60,000 nt of DNA. It comes from Neocallimastix lanati (nom. inval.) (taxonomy: Eukaryota > Neocallimastigomycota > Neocallimastigomycetes > Neocallimastigales > Neocallimastigaceae). This document shows, piece after piece, positions 22,402 to 34,499 of the stretch. Every line of letters begins with the position of its first letter. Position 1 is the first letter of the stretch. The translations under genes and the position numbers were made by a program. The DNA lies in the NCBI GenBank assembly GCA_016946835.1, contig JACVTC010000081.1, forward strand, positions 531,501-591,500. The letters run 5' to 3'. The notes below the pieces were generated by a model. That model saw only the letters and a list, made by a program, of their open reading frames with translations. It was not told the origin of the DNA and searched no databases.

Positions 22402-23055
22402 ATGAAGTTACAAAATTATATCATTGCTATTGGTATTTTTATTTCTTCAATGGTTGTCGTTGTCCAATCGACAGAAATGTTTGGAGAATATCCTTATTGT
22501 ACTGGATGTGAATCAAACTATAGTGATAGTGATGGTGATTGGAATTATATCGATGACCATTGGTGTAAGGTTGATGATAAGAAATGTCAAGCTGGTGATT
22601 CTTTTGAACTAATTGCTGGTTATCCAAGTTGTGTGAATTCATTCAATCAAGCTTATTATTTTGATTTTAATGGAGAATGGGGTGTTGAAAATAATGATTG
22701 GTGTTTTATTAAGCCACTTGAAAAAATCACAGATCTTAATGTAGAAGTTAAATCTATTGTTGATTTAATGCCAAAAATAACCCAAGAAGGAAGACGTATT
22801 TTGAGGAGTGCCAATTTCCGTTTTTATATTGAAAAAAGTTTCTTAGATGAGTATAAGGTAGAAAAAATATTATTAAATGATTATGAAATTGATATTGCTC
22901 TCTTAAAACCTTTATCAGAGGATGGCTTTAGTTTTAATACTGAAGAATATTTTGATACAACTACAAATAATATCAAAATACTATTTCATAACATTGTAAC
23001 AAATCATGGATATTTACTGGACTTAAAAGATATTCCAATATATACTGTGAATTAA
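22402..23055 (+). CDS. Secreted double-dockerin protein (fungal cellulosome component)
   Basis: A 217-residue protein with a signal peptide (residues 1-23, cleavage after VVVVQS). Two fungal-type dockerins follow: about 30-63 (YPYCTGCESNYSDSDGDW then DDHWCKVDDKKC) and about 73-104 (YPSCVNS, YYFDFNGEWGVENNDWCFI). Both show the family pattern of Tyr-Pro-x-Cys, an acidic DxDGxW turn and a WC pair. Such dockerins attach enzymes to scaffoldins outside the cell. Residues 105-217 lack cysteines and match nothing I recognise; they are short for a catalytic domain. The start codon lies in the AAAAATGAAG context expected in this genome. Two decayed paralogues lie downstream. Confidence 0.88.
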   Translation: MKLQNYIIAIGIFISSMVVVVQSTEMFGEYPYCTGCESNYSDSDGDWNYIDDHWCKVDDKKCQAGDSFELIAGYPSCVNSFNQAYYFDFNGEWGVENNDWCFIKPLEKITDLNVEVKSIVDLMPKITQEGRRILRSANFRFYIEKSFLDEYKVEKILLNDYEIDIALLKPLSEDGFSFNTEEYFDTTTNNIKILFHNIVTNHGYLLDLKDIPIYTVN

Positions 23056-24067
23056 AGATAATAAAGTATAATATGATCTATTTTTTTTTATTCTTATTTA
23101 TATATATATATATATAAAATAGTATAAAAAATCTTTATATAAGATAATGATGCTTTAATAATGAAAGGAAATAATAAAAAGTAGATAACTGTGCATATAT
23201 AATATTATATAATAATATATATATAAAATAAATAAATAAATAAAAAATAAATTAAAGAGATATTATAATAAAACTAATTTCAACAAGAAAAAAAAAAGCA
23301 TGTTGCATTAATATTCTATATTTACTTTACATTATATATGACTTTTTAAAGAGACCATAACTAATGAATTTTTTAGGCATCTTTATATTTGTTGTTATTA
23401 TGAAAAACTTTTATTGAGTAATAATATAAATCAAATTCTAAATTAAAATTTTAACTCAATTCATTAAAAACATAAAAATTTATATTATTTAATTTTATTT
23501 ATTTTTGTACTTGTTTTTTTATTATTTAAATATTTATTATCAATTTATTCAATTTCCATATATTTATATATTTACTATTTATTCATTTTCTTTCAATGTA
23601 ACTTTAATATTTATTTATTTATTTATTAAATTTAAACTATTTAACACAATAATTAATTAATTAATTAATTATCTATTATTTCATTGGTTAATTCTATCTT
23701 TCATTCCTAAACATAATAGATAAGATTCTATTGAAAAATGTCATTATCTTTTTTTAATAATTAATTATTTTTTTATTTTTTTTTTTATTATTTATATATT
23801 TATTATCAATTTATTCAATTTCCATATATTTATATATTTACTATTTATTCATTTTCTTTCAATGTAATTTGATATGAAATGAAAATAAAAACCTTAATTA
23901 TTAATAAATTATTTTATTAATAATTACATAAAAATAAATCAATTAATCACTTGATTAATTATCATATGATTTATAAAATGATCCAGAAATAATGTGATAT
24001 AAGATAAATTTATGTAATATCATAAATTCTCTAAAAATACATAAAATTAATGTAAACATAAAATTTA
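23056..24067. repeat. Intergenic with 90-bp direct repeat
   Basis: A segment of about 90 bp (TTATTATCAATTTATTCAAT, then TTTCTTTCAATGTAA) occurs at about 23527-23605 and 23798-23872. The DNA just after the dockerin gene resembles the 3' flanks of its decayed copies (TGATGCTTTAA). No gene is seen. Confidence 0.65.
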
Positions 24068-24842
24068 GAGTGTGTGTCATTTCGCAAAAATTCATTTCGG
24101 AAAAGTTTCATTTCGCAAAATTTTTTGTGTCATTTCGCAAAAGTTCATTTCGCAAAAATTTCATTTCGGAAAAGTTTCATTTCGCAAAATTTTAATAAAT
24201 AGATAAATAAATAATAAAATAAATAAATAAATAAATAATAAAAAAATAAAAAAAAAAAAAGAATTATAAAATATAAAATAAAAAATATAAAATAAAAAAT
24301 AAAAAATAAAAAAAAATATAAAATATAAAATATAAAATATAAAATATAAAATATAAAATATAAAAATATAAAATAAAAAAAAAATATATAAAATAAAAAA
24401 TAAAAAATATAAAATATAAAATATAAAATAAAAATAAAAAATAAAAAAAAAATATATATATAAATATAAAATAAAAAATAAAAAAAAATAAAAAATAAAA
24501 ATAAAAAATATAAAATAAAAAATAAAAAAAAATAAAAAAAAATATAAAAAATATAAAATAAAAATATAAAATAAAAAATAAAAAATATAAAATATAAAAT
24601 ATAAAATAAAAAATAAAAATAAATAAATAAAAATATAAAAAATATAAAATAAAAATATAAAATATAAAATATAAAATAAAAAAAAATATAAAATATAAAA
24701 TATAAAATAAAAATAAAAAATATAAAATAAAAAATAAAAAATATAAAATATAAAATATAAAATATAAAATAAAAAAATAGATACCACCTAAAATCATCCT
24801 AATTTTGTGCTACTTTTAACTCCCTTTTTTATGATGTCCTCA

Positions 24843-24888
<46 letters not shown>

Positions 24889-25503
24889 GAATTATTTATA
24901 AATATTTCTTTTATTAAAAAAATTTATTAGCAATTTAAGATTTTTAAAATACTGCGCAAGGACTTAAAAAGTGTAAAATGATCAATTAATTATTTAAATA
25001 TTATTTTTTAATATTTTTTTTTAATAATTATATTTTAAATTTAACAATTATATTTTAAATTATTATCCTTTACATCTTTTAAATTATTAATACTTATTTT
25101 TTTTTATATATATAAAATTCCTATATATATTTTAAAAAATTATAAAACGTTTAAAACATATGATAAAATATTTTATTTTTTTAAAGCGTTAATTCTAATG
25201 AATATTTATTATTATATAATGTATATTTTATATATGTCCATATATATATGTATATTTTTTTTTTAAAAATTTAATTTTAAAATTTATTTATTTATTATAG
25301 TTTTATATATTTATTTTTATTTATTTAGTTTTTTATTTAAATTTTATATATTATTTATTTATTTTATTATTAATTTATTTATTTATTAAAAATTTTGCGA
25401 AATGAAACTTTTCCGAAATGAAATTTTGCGAAATGAAACTTTTTATGTAAATTTTCCGAAATGAAACTTTCCGAAATGAAATTTTTCGAAATGCTCCTCC
25501 CCC
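24068..25503 (-). mobile_element. FamA MULE-like non-autonomous element, complete copy 1
   Basis: A 1436-bp element bounded by the exact 9-bp duplication TAAAATTTA (24059-24067 and 25504-25512). The left end GAGTGTGTGTCATTTCG is followed by seven CATTTCG cores spaced mostly 15-16 bp; the right end has six CGAAATG cores and finishes CTCCTCCCCC. The interior holds a (TATAAAA)-type array (24260-24780), a unique segment with GATGTCCTCATC, a T run of about 45, then blocks shared with the other FamA copies. The poly-Phe/Tyr/Ile frames are artefacts of the array. It is inverted relative to copy 2 at 26508. Confidence 0.85.
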
Positions 25504-25882
25504 TAAAATTTATAATATAAATTTTATGTTATGTAAATATGTAAATAATTTATAAATTAAGTTTTATTTTATTTCATTTTAATTATTTTTATTATATTTT
25601 TATTATATTTTTATATGTTCTAATTATTATAAATATTTTATTATTTATATTATACTTTTTATAATATTCAACTAAATATTTAATTAAATTTACTTTAAAA
25701 ATTAGAATAATTTTTTATTCTTTATTTTATTTTATATCTGTTTTTGTTTTATTTTAAAACTTAAATATATATATATTATATAATTTTTAAAGTAAATTTT
25801 AAAATATTAATCAATAAAATTAAATATTAATATTAAAATAAAAACAAAAATAAAAGAACAAAAAACAAAACAAAAATAAAAA

Positions 25883-26302
25883 ATGAAATTTCAAAATTAT
25901 ATAACATCAATAGGCACTATTACCTCACTAATGGTTGTCGTTGTCGTTGTCCAATCGACAGAAATGTTTAGAAAATATCCTTATTGTACTGGAAGTGAAT
26001 CAAACTACAGTACTAGTGATGATGATTATATTTTGATGGAGAATGAGAAGTTGAAAATAGTAACTGGCGTTTTATTAAGCCATTTGAAAAAATCAATAAT
26101 TTAAGGTTAAAGGTTTCCCGTCGGTAATTTTATACCAAGAATAATCAAAAGAAAAATATGTTCTAGAAGATACATACTTTGAGGTATATTTTAGTAGATA
26201 GTGGTTTTCGTTTTTGATAATGAAGAATATTTCAATAAAATTACAAATAATATTAAAATATTATATCATAACATTGAAATAAATCAAGGATATTTAATAA
26301 AA
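25883..26302 (+). pseudogene. Decayed paralogue of the double-dockerin gene
   Basis: It opens with MKFQNYITSIGTITSLMVVV and a first dockerin start (KYPYCTGSESNYSTSDDDY), closely parallel to the gene at 22402. A deletion then joins dockerin 1 to the end of dockerin 2; after a frameshift the DNA still encodes relics of GEWGVENNDWCFIKP near 26034-26085. A C-terminal piece survives in another frame (EYFNKITNNIKILYHNIEIN near 26225-26290). One dockerin cysteine has become Ser. It is followed directly by an inverted-repeat arm. Confidence 0.82.
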
Positions 26303-26473
26303 TTAAAACATTATTACCATGTAAAAGGACTTTACTATTTTATCAATAATTTTTCCTTAAAACATCTAACGTGTAAAAGGACCTTACTATTTTATCAAAT
26401 GTTTATATATATGGAAAAAAGAATTAGATTATATTAAACTTTATTACACTTTATTATTATTTTTAATACACAA
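26303..26473. repeat. Left arm of 171-bp inverted repeat
   Basis: The reverse complement of 27811-27981, with few mismatches and equal length. The right arm corresponds to the 3' flank of the decayed dockerin genes (compare 28812-28945), so the left arm is an inverted duplicate of that flank. Confidence 0.85.
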
Positions 26474-26507
26474 AAGATATTGGAATATTTTTTTATATAT
26501 CTATTGT

Positions 26508-27805
26508 GGGGGAGGAGCATTTCGAAAAATTTCATTTCGGAAAGTTTCATTTCGGAAAATTTACATAAAAAGTTTCATTTCGAAAAATTTCATTTCGGAA
26601 AAGTGTCATTTCGCAAAATTTTTAATAAATAAATAAATTTATTAAAAATTTATTAATAAATAAATTAATAATAAAATAAATAAATATTATATATTATTTA
26701 AATAAATAACTAAATAAATAAAAATAAATAAATGAAACTATAATAAATAAATAAATTTTAAAATTAAATTTTTAAAAAAAATATATATATATATATATAT
26801 GGACATATACATAATAAATATACATTATATAATAATAAATATTCATTAGAATTAACGCTTTAAAAAAATAAAATATTTTATCATATGTTTTAAACGTTTT
26901 ATAATTTTTTAAAATATATATAAGAATTTTATATATATAAAAAAAATAAGTATTAATAATTTAAAAGATGTAAAGGATAATAATTTAAAATATAACTATT
27001 AAAATTAAAAATAATTAAAAAATAATTATTATAAAGATTAAAAAATAATATATAAATAATTAATTGATCATTTTACACCTTTTAAGTCCTTGCGCAGTAT
27101 TTTAAAAAAATCTTAAATTACTAATAAATTTTTTTAATAAAAGAAATATTTATAAATAATTCAGTAAAAAAAAAAAAAAAAAAAAGATGAGGACATCATA
27201 AAAAAGGGAGTTAAAAGTAGCACAAAGTTAGGATGATTTTAGATGGTATCTATTTTTTTTATTTTATATTTTTTATTTTATATTTTTATATTTTTATATT
27301 TTTTATTTTATATTTTATATTTTATATTTTATATTTTATATTTTATATTTTATATTTTATATTTTATATTTTATATTTTATATTTTATATTTTATATTTT
27401 ATATTTTATATTTTTTTTTATTTTATTTTTTTTTTTTTTATATTTTATCTTTTTTTTTTATTTTATTTTATATTTTTTATTTTATATTTTTTTTATTTTT
27501 TTTTTATTTTTTATTTTTTATTTTTTATTTTATATTTTATATTTTTTATTTTTTTTTTATTTTATATTTTTTATTTTATATTTTTTATTTTATATTTTTT
27601 ATTTTATATTTTTTATTTTATAATTTTTTTTTTATTATTTATTTATTTATTTATTTTATTATTTATTTATCTATTTATTAAAATTTTGCGAAATGAAACT
27701 TTTCCTAAATGAAATTTTTGCGAAATGAACTTTTGCGAAATGACACAAAAAATTTTGCGAAATGAAACTTTTCCGAAATGAATTTTTGCGAAATGACACA
27801 CACTC
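26508..27805 (+). mobile_element. FamA MULE-like non-autonomous element, complete copy 2
   Basis: A 1298-bp element bounded by exact ATCTATTGT (26499-26507 and 27806-27814). It starts GGGGGAGGAGCATTTCG with six CATTTCG cores and ends with six CGAAATG cores (plus one changed to CTAAATG) and GACACACACTC. The interior mirrors copy 1 in reverse, including GATGAGGACATC and the TATTTTATATTTT-type array at 27250-27615. No real coding sequence. It lies within the spacer of a 171-bp palindrome. Confidence 0.87.
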
Positions 27806-27810
27806 ATCTA

Positions 27811-27981
27811 TTGTGTATTAAAAATAATAATAAAGTGTAATAAAGTTTAATATAATCTAATTATTTTTTCCATATATATAAACATTTGATAAAATAGTAA
27901 GGTCCTTTTACACGTTAGATGTTTTAAGGAAAAATTATTGATAAAATAGTAAAGTCCTTTTACATGGTAATAATGTTTTAA
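27811..27981. repeat. Right arm of 171-bp inverted repeat
   Basis: Pairs with 26303-26473. Its first four bases are part of the FamA target duplication. Confidence 0.85.
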
Positions 27982-28545
27982 GGAAAAAATTATTGATAAA
28001 ATAAATATAAAAATGTAAATGTAATATTATATAATAATAGTATATATATAATAAAAAAATAAAAAAATAAATAAATTAAAAATAATGAATGATGAATAGT
28101 TAATATTTTAATAATTCGTTTAATAATAATTAATTTTTAATTAATAAATATTAAAAAAAATTAATTATTATTTAATTAATTTTTTAATGCAATTCAATAT
28201 AAAATAATATTGTAATTTTTTCCTTATTAATCAAAATCGTTAGTTATTAATATAAATAAATCTCTGTTTAAATCCAAATACTTAAATTATTAAAATTTCA
28301 ACAATTTTATTTCATATTAAATATATTAAAAACAAATAGTTTGTTTTTAAATATAAAATTAATAAATATTGCTATTTTCAATATTAATATAATTGCTTTT
28401 GTTTAAATATAAATTTTTTTATATATACATTAATATATATAATTTATGTTTTTTCCCCCATTATTTAAAAAAAATATATTTATTAAAATATAAAAATATT
28501 TGTTTGTTTTGAAATTAAAAAAAAATTATATTGATAAATATTTTT
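27815..28545. repeat. Tandem segmental duplication, unit 1
   Basis: It matches 28812-29480 over most of its length in the same order, including GAATGATGAATAGTTAATATT, TTTTTAATGCAATTCAATAT and AAAACAAATAGTTTGTTTTT. It represents the 3' flank of the decayed dockerin gene and the DNA beyond it. Confidence 0.75.
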
Positions 28546-28604
28546 ATATTATATATATATATTTTTTTTTCAATTTCAATCAAACAAGCAAACAAACAAG
28601 CAAA

Positions 28605-28795
28605 CAAACAGGTGTTTTATTAAGCCACTTTACCTTAAAATCAGTGATCATAAGGTAAAAGTTTTCCTGGTGTTAATTTCATATCAAGGATAATAAAAGG
28701 AAAATCTATTATAGAAGATGCATACTTTGTAATATTATTGAAATATTATTTCATAACATTGAAACAAATCAAGGATATTTAATAAAATTAAAAAA
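28605..28795 (+). pseudogene. Second decayed dockerin-gene fragment
   Basis: It begins within the end of dockerin 2 (TGTTTTATTAAGCCACTT, encoding CFIKPL) and continues through a broken C-terminal region to a relic of ILFHNIETNQGYLIKL near 28740-28787. The N-terminal half is absent. It is flanked on the 5' side by AAACAAGC repeats and followed by the same 3' flank as the first decayed copy. Confidence 0.75.
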
Positions 28796-28811
28796 AAAAA
28801 AAAAATCCAAT

Positions 28812-29480
28812 ATTTGTTGTGTATTAAAAATAAAAAAGTGTAATATATTCTAATTTTTTTTTTTTTTTTTTTTTCATTTCCATATATTTATAAACGTTTG
28901 ATAAAATAGTAAGGTCCTTTTGTATGGTAATGATGCTTTAAGGAAAAATTATAAGAAAAAATAAATATATAAATGCAATATTATATAATAATAATATATT
29001 TATAATAAAAAAATAAAAAAATAAATTAAAAATATTGAATGATGAATAGTTAATATTTTAATAATTAATTTTTTTAATATTTATTAATTATAAATCAATT
29101 ATTATTAAACTAATTATTATTTAATTAATTTTTTAATGCAATTCAATATAAAATAATATTGTAATTTTTTCTCAAAATTGTTAGTTATTAATATAAATAA
29201 ATCTTTATTTAAATTTAAATATTTTGAAATATTAAAAATTTCATAAATTTTGTTTCGTATAAAATATATTAAAAACAAATAGTTTGTTTTTAAATATAAA
29301 ATTAATAAATTTTGCTATTTTCGATATTAATATAATTGCTTTTGTTTAAATATAAAATTTTTTATATATATATTAATATATATAATGTATGATTTTTTTT
29401 CCCATTATTTAAAAAAAATATATTTATTAAAATATAAAAATATTTATTAAAATATAAAAATGTTTATTTGTTTTTTTGAT
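28812..29480. repeat. Tandem segmental duplication, unit 2
   Basis: Counterpart of 27815-28545; the dockerin fragment at 28605-28795 lies between the two units, so the duplicated segment was about 1 kb and included the gene end. Divergence is larger in simple sequence than elsewhere. Confidence 0.75.
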
Positions 29481-29512
29481 TAATAAATATTTTTATATTA
29501 TAGTTTTATTAT

Positions 29513-29567
<55 letters not shown>

Positions 29568-30160
29568 TCAAACAAACAAACAACAACATAAAAGAAAAAA
29601 AATAATTCTAAATATTTTATTTGTGATATTTAGAGTTATTTTTTTTTTTTTTATTTTTTTTGTTGCTTGTTTGATAATAATAAAAAAATTTTAATAAAAA
29701 TAATTTAGTAATTAAAAAAAAAAAAAAAAAAAAAAAAAAGAAATTGTATTAATAAAGTCAAAATACTATAATTTTTTATTTCCCTTATCAGTTATATTAT
29801 TTACTTTGGTAATAATACTGAATAGGTGTATTTATGATTGATTGTTAATATACAATATATTTAAAAATAATATAATAAAATATTATTTTAAATTTATATA
29901 TTTTTTTTAAATAAATATAAATCAACTAGAAAATATTATTAAATGATATATATATTAGTAAAATACTAAATAAGAATAAAAAAAAATTTCTTAACTGATG
30001 TTTTATAAAATAATTAATTATATATTTAATAATTAAAAATAGTAATTTTTTATTATATATTTTTAAAAAAAAATTCTAATTAGTTAATTATAGTAATTAT
30101 TAAAAAATATTAAATATTTAATATTTTTGTTGTCATTTAATATTATTACATGATTATAGA

Positions 30161-30199
<39 letters not shown>

Positions 30200-31259
30200 A
30201 TTATTAACTTTGAAATTAGATCTATTTATTACTTAATATTTATACTAAAAAAAAAAAAATTATTATAATCTGTAAAATTATATTAAAATATTTTATTAAT
30301 TTACTATTTAATATATAATTCATTTATTTTTAATTTTGTTTTTTTAAATTTTATGCACTTGGATATATGCAAATAAATCCATTATTAGAAGATTTTTAAG
30401 AAAATTCATATTTCTTATCTTTTTATCATTAATTGTCTATCATAATAAATATTAATTAGTTTTTTAATATGAGGAGAAATTAATTTTTTTTTTAAACTCT
30501 TTAAAACTATTTTTGTCTACTAATAAAATGGAAAGATTCATAAATTAATAGATATATATTATAAATTAAATGGGTTTAAATATATATATTTATTAGATTT
30601 TTTGAGTTTATTTTGTTTCAAAAACATATTATAAGGAAAAATATAAAAATTAAACCAATTTAATAAATATAAATACTTCTAAAAAAAAAACATGATCATT
30701 TATATAATAATAATTAAAAATTTATTTAAATTATTTTGTTTCAAAAGTTATTATAAAGAAAAATACAAACATTAAATCATTTTAATAAATTTATATACTT
30801 CTATTTTTAAAAATAATAATAAAAAAAAAGCATGATTATTTATATAATAATAAATAGCAATATTTAATAATTATAAATTTATTTTTTAATATATAATTTA
30901 ATATTTTAAAAGATATTAAATAATTATAAATTATAAAATTATAGTTCGTTCTTATTTACTCAAGTAATAATATTATAATATTAAAAAATATTATTATAAT
31001 ATTAATACTAAATAATTTTTTATTTTTTTTATTTTTTTTTTATCAAATAAAATATATATATTATAATATTAAAAAAGTTTATATATGATATTTAATTATA
31101 AAATTATTTGTCCATTTTTTATTGATTAAAATAGTATATAACTCTATTAAATATATATATATTTAATAAATTATTGTATTGGCTGCTATTAGATTAAAAA
31201 ATTATAAATAAATTTAATATTTTATATTAATATATAAAATTGATTAATAAATATTAACA

Positions 31260-31293
<34 letters not shown>

Positions 31294-31730
31294 TAATAAT
31301 AATAATAATAATAATAATAATTATAATAATAATATATATTGTATATGAAAAAGATTGACATTAAAATTTATTATTTATATGCTTATTTTATTAATGAACT
31401 GTATAATTATAATATTTTATTAATATAATTATTGAATAATTGAAATATTTAAGATATACTTTAATTATATATTGTTTAATTAACATATTTTAAATATTTT
31501 CTATAAAAGTCGAAATTTTCTCTTCAGTAATTTTTTTTTCTATTGATATAAAATATTTACAATATCATATCAATTTATATATATATTTTAAAGTTATATA
31601 TATATATTTTTAAATTATACATATAATTTTTAAATATATATATATATATTTGTATTTAATTAGATAATTTTTATTAAATAGTTATAATTTTAATTTAATA
31701 TATTAATATTCTAATTAAAATAAATTTAAA
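29481..31730. other. AT-rich intergenic DNA upstream of receptor gene 1
   Basis: T runs at about 29515-29562 and 30164-30196, an A run near 29716-29738, and (AAT)n at 31260-31335. Two related segments begin near 30595 and 30720 (GTTTCAAAA, TTATAA, AAACATTAAA). No gene is seen. Confidence 0.65.
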
Positions 31731-33147
31731 ATGTACATAAAAACTGATGCCATTGAAAACTTCTCCGAATCACTTATTAAACGTGATGAAGAGTTAGATG
31801 TAACTGGAATTATTAATGAAACAAATGTTGTTGATGATGAAAATTCTACTATGTTAGTTGCTACTAGAATTTCAACTATCATTGTTATTATCAGTTGGTA
31901 TGTTTATGGAAAATATGCTTTCTTTTGTTTAAGAGGATTAATCAGACATAAGAATTTCAACTTTTTATTTCCATTAGCTGCTACTTTATTTGCTTTCGTT
32001 AATAATACTAATGATATTGGAAATTATATTTATCATCAATCCGATTGTTATTCATTTTGGTTAGTTTTTATGTTTTCAGCTACTTTAAATTGGGCACCAA
32101 TTTCATGGCTCCAAGCTTATCGTTTAGCTCTTATTTCTAAAATCTATTTATCAAAATTTGTATCTTTGATCATCATTAGTATGGCTATTGTTTTAAGTAG
32201 TATATATTGTACATACTATTTCTTAAATTTATCACTCTTCGATTATTCTAAATCGGATACCCTTGGATGTGGTGTTACTAATCCAGGTACATGGACTCCA
32301 TATATCATGGTTTCAGATATTGCTGATTCAGTTTTCTCATTGGCATCTATTTGTATTATTGTTTTTAAATCAATTAATCACTTAAAAGAATTAAACACTA
32401 GAAATGAAAAATTAAATGATTTAGTTGGACAAGGTATTATTGAATTGTTTATTATTGCTCTTGCTAAAATTATTATCTACCCATTAATTCACTACACTAG
32501 TAAAATTCCAGGATTAGATGTATTCTGGGATGTATTATCAATGATTGTAATTATTAGTGCTTATAAATTAGTTAATTTCCCATATGAACACGTATGTATT
32601 TTAATTATTTTATAATTTCTAGAAAAAAAAAATATATTTAAAAAATTTTAATTGAATAATTATTAAATAGTACTAATTATTAATATTATTAATATTAATA
32701 TTATTATTATTATTATTATTATTATATTTTTTTTAAAATATTATATAATTTTCAAATTAATAGTCAGAAAATTCCAAAAAAGGACGTCATAACTTAAGAA
32801 AGAATGTTTTCAAATTTATTGACACTAGCATTGGTCATAGTTCTGGTAATGGAAGTAGTAATGCTAGTATTAACACAGCCAAATATATTAAGACTCCAGA
32901 TTCAGAAGAAAGTAAGAGCAATTTTAAAAGAGATACCTATGTCAACCCACCAAGTTATAGCTATAGTGGAAATCCAAATCCTCCAAGCTATAGCTACAAT
33001 GGAATTCCAAATAATTATAATAATAACTCTAACAGTATGAATCCACCAAGAAATAACTCTAACAATATGAATCTACCAAGAAATAACTGTAATGGAAATC
33101 AAAATAACTATAATGGAAATCAAATTAACTATAACGGAAAATTCTAA
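31731..33147 (+). CDS. Seven-transmembrane receptor-like protein 1 (two exons)
   Basis: Exon 1 is 31731-32591 (287 codons); the intron is 32592-32763, with GTATGT donor and TAG acceptor; exon 2 is 32764-33147. The product is 414 residues. The N-terminus (1-40) is polar with possible N-glycosylation sites (NET, NST). Seven hydrophobic segments lie at about 42-65, 76-97, 107-133, 142-166, 188-212, 231-253 and 263-282. Cys106 at the start of segment 3 and Cys180 in the loop before segment 5 match the usual GPCR disulfide. The tail from exon 2 is polar, Asn/Ser/Pro-rich, with PPSYSY repeats, and would be cytoplasmic. Reading through the intron stops after seven more residues (VCILIIL). Ligand and G-protein coupling are unknown. 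Exon 1 is nearly identical to the gene at 43008. Confidence 0.85.
32592..32763 (+). other. Intron of receptor gene 1
   Basis: 172 nt, phase 0, GTATGT...TTAATAG. The first 60-odd bases are the same as those of the paralogue's intron, and the later part differs. Exon 2 joins in frame and aligns with the paralogue's exon 2 (SENSKKGRHNLRKNVF against SDNSKKGRHNLRKNVF), which strongly supports splicing. Confidence 0.88.
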
Positions 33148-33450
33148 TAATTATGATATAAATTCAAATAACTATAATTCTAGTGTAAATAGACAAAACT
33201 TTAATCTATAATTATGTTATAGAATAAAAAAAATCATATTATATATAACAATTTATAAAATTAATAATTTGTAGATATTTCTTAAGAAAACTTTACTCAT
33301 TAATTATATTATAAAAAAAAAAAAAACATATTATAAATAGCAATTTACAATAATAATTTGTAGATATTACTTGAGAAAATTATTAATACAACAAATAATC
33401 AAATATTTTATGAAATAATATAATATCTATAAATTAATTATTATTTTAAC

Positions 33451-34010
33451 ATTAAAATTATTTATTTATAATTTTAATAAATTGAAAAATATTTACTAAG
33501 GTATTTTATGATTTTATATATATATGTATATTAAAAAAAAATAATAATAATAATCATAAAAATAGTAATAATAGTTTTTTTTTTTAAATAGTGAATAATT
33601 ATTAAATTATTATGAATTAATTATCATTTTAATAATAAAAACTATTTACATTGTAATTTTAAACTGTTGAAATAAATGTGTACTATTAAAATATATACAT
33701 TTATATATTTTATTAACATTAAAATTATTTATATATAATTTTAATAAATTGAAAAATATTTACTACGTATTTTATGATTTTATATATATATGTATATTAA
33801 AAAAAAAAAAAATAATAATAATAATAATCATACAAATAGTAATAATAGTTTTTTTTTAAATAGTGAATAATTATTAAATTATTATGAATTAATTATCATT
33901 TTAATAATAAAAACTATTTACATTGTAATTTTAAACTGTTGAAATAAATGTGTACTATTAAAATATATACATTTATATATTTTATTAAAATAAATGTGTA
34001 TTATTAAATA
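33451..34010. repeat. Two-copy 267-bp tandem repeat
   Basis: The unit starting ATTAAAATTATTTAT at 33451 recurs at 33718, including TTTATGATTTTATATATATA and TAAACTGTTGAAATAAATGT. A shorter repeat of about 47 bp (AAATAAATGTGTATTATTAAA) follows to about 34070. Confidence 0.8.
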
Positions 34011-34084
34011 TTTACATTTATATATTTTATTAAAATAAATGTGTACTATTAAATTAAATACATATATATATATATTTTATTATT

Positions 34085-34385
34085 GAAGTATAATAATAAA
34101 AAAAAAAGTAAAAATAATAAAAAATATAAAAATAAATGTAAAAATAATAAAAAATATAAAATAATAAAAAAATATAAAAATAAATGTAAAAATAATAAAA
34201 AATATAAAATAATAAAAAAATATAAAAATAAATGTAAAAATAATAAAAAATATAAAATAATAAAAAAATATAAAAATAAATGTAATAATAATTAAAAATA
34301 TAAAATAATAAAAAAATATAAAAATAAATGTAAAAATAATTAAAAATATAAAATAATAAAAAAATATAAAAATAAAGTTAATAGT
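34085..34385. repeat. 48-bp tandem repeat
   Basis: About six copies of a unit with AAATAAATGTAAAAATAAT at near-48-bp spacing (34130, 34179, 34227, 34275 and onward). The Lys/Asn-rich open frame is a by-product. Confidence 0.85.
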
Positions 34386-34499
34386 AACAAAGTAAAAAGG
34401 AAATATATAATATATATATAAATATATTATTACTATTATTGATTTAATTTATTGAAACGGTTTATCTTAATTATTAGTCATTGATATAAGAATTATACA

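Noticed and set aside
24161-24797. Two overlapping 177-208 residue Phe/Tyr/Ile frames
   Set aside because: By-product of the TATAAAA-type array inside the FamA element; the same happens at 27233-27712.
34083-34295. Lys/Asn-rich 70-residue frame
   Set aside because: Translation of the 48-bp tandem repeat, with no context of a gene.
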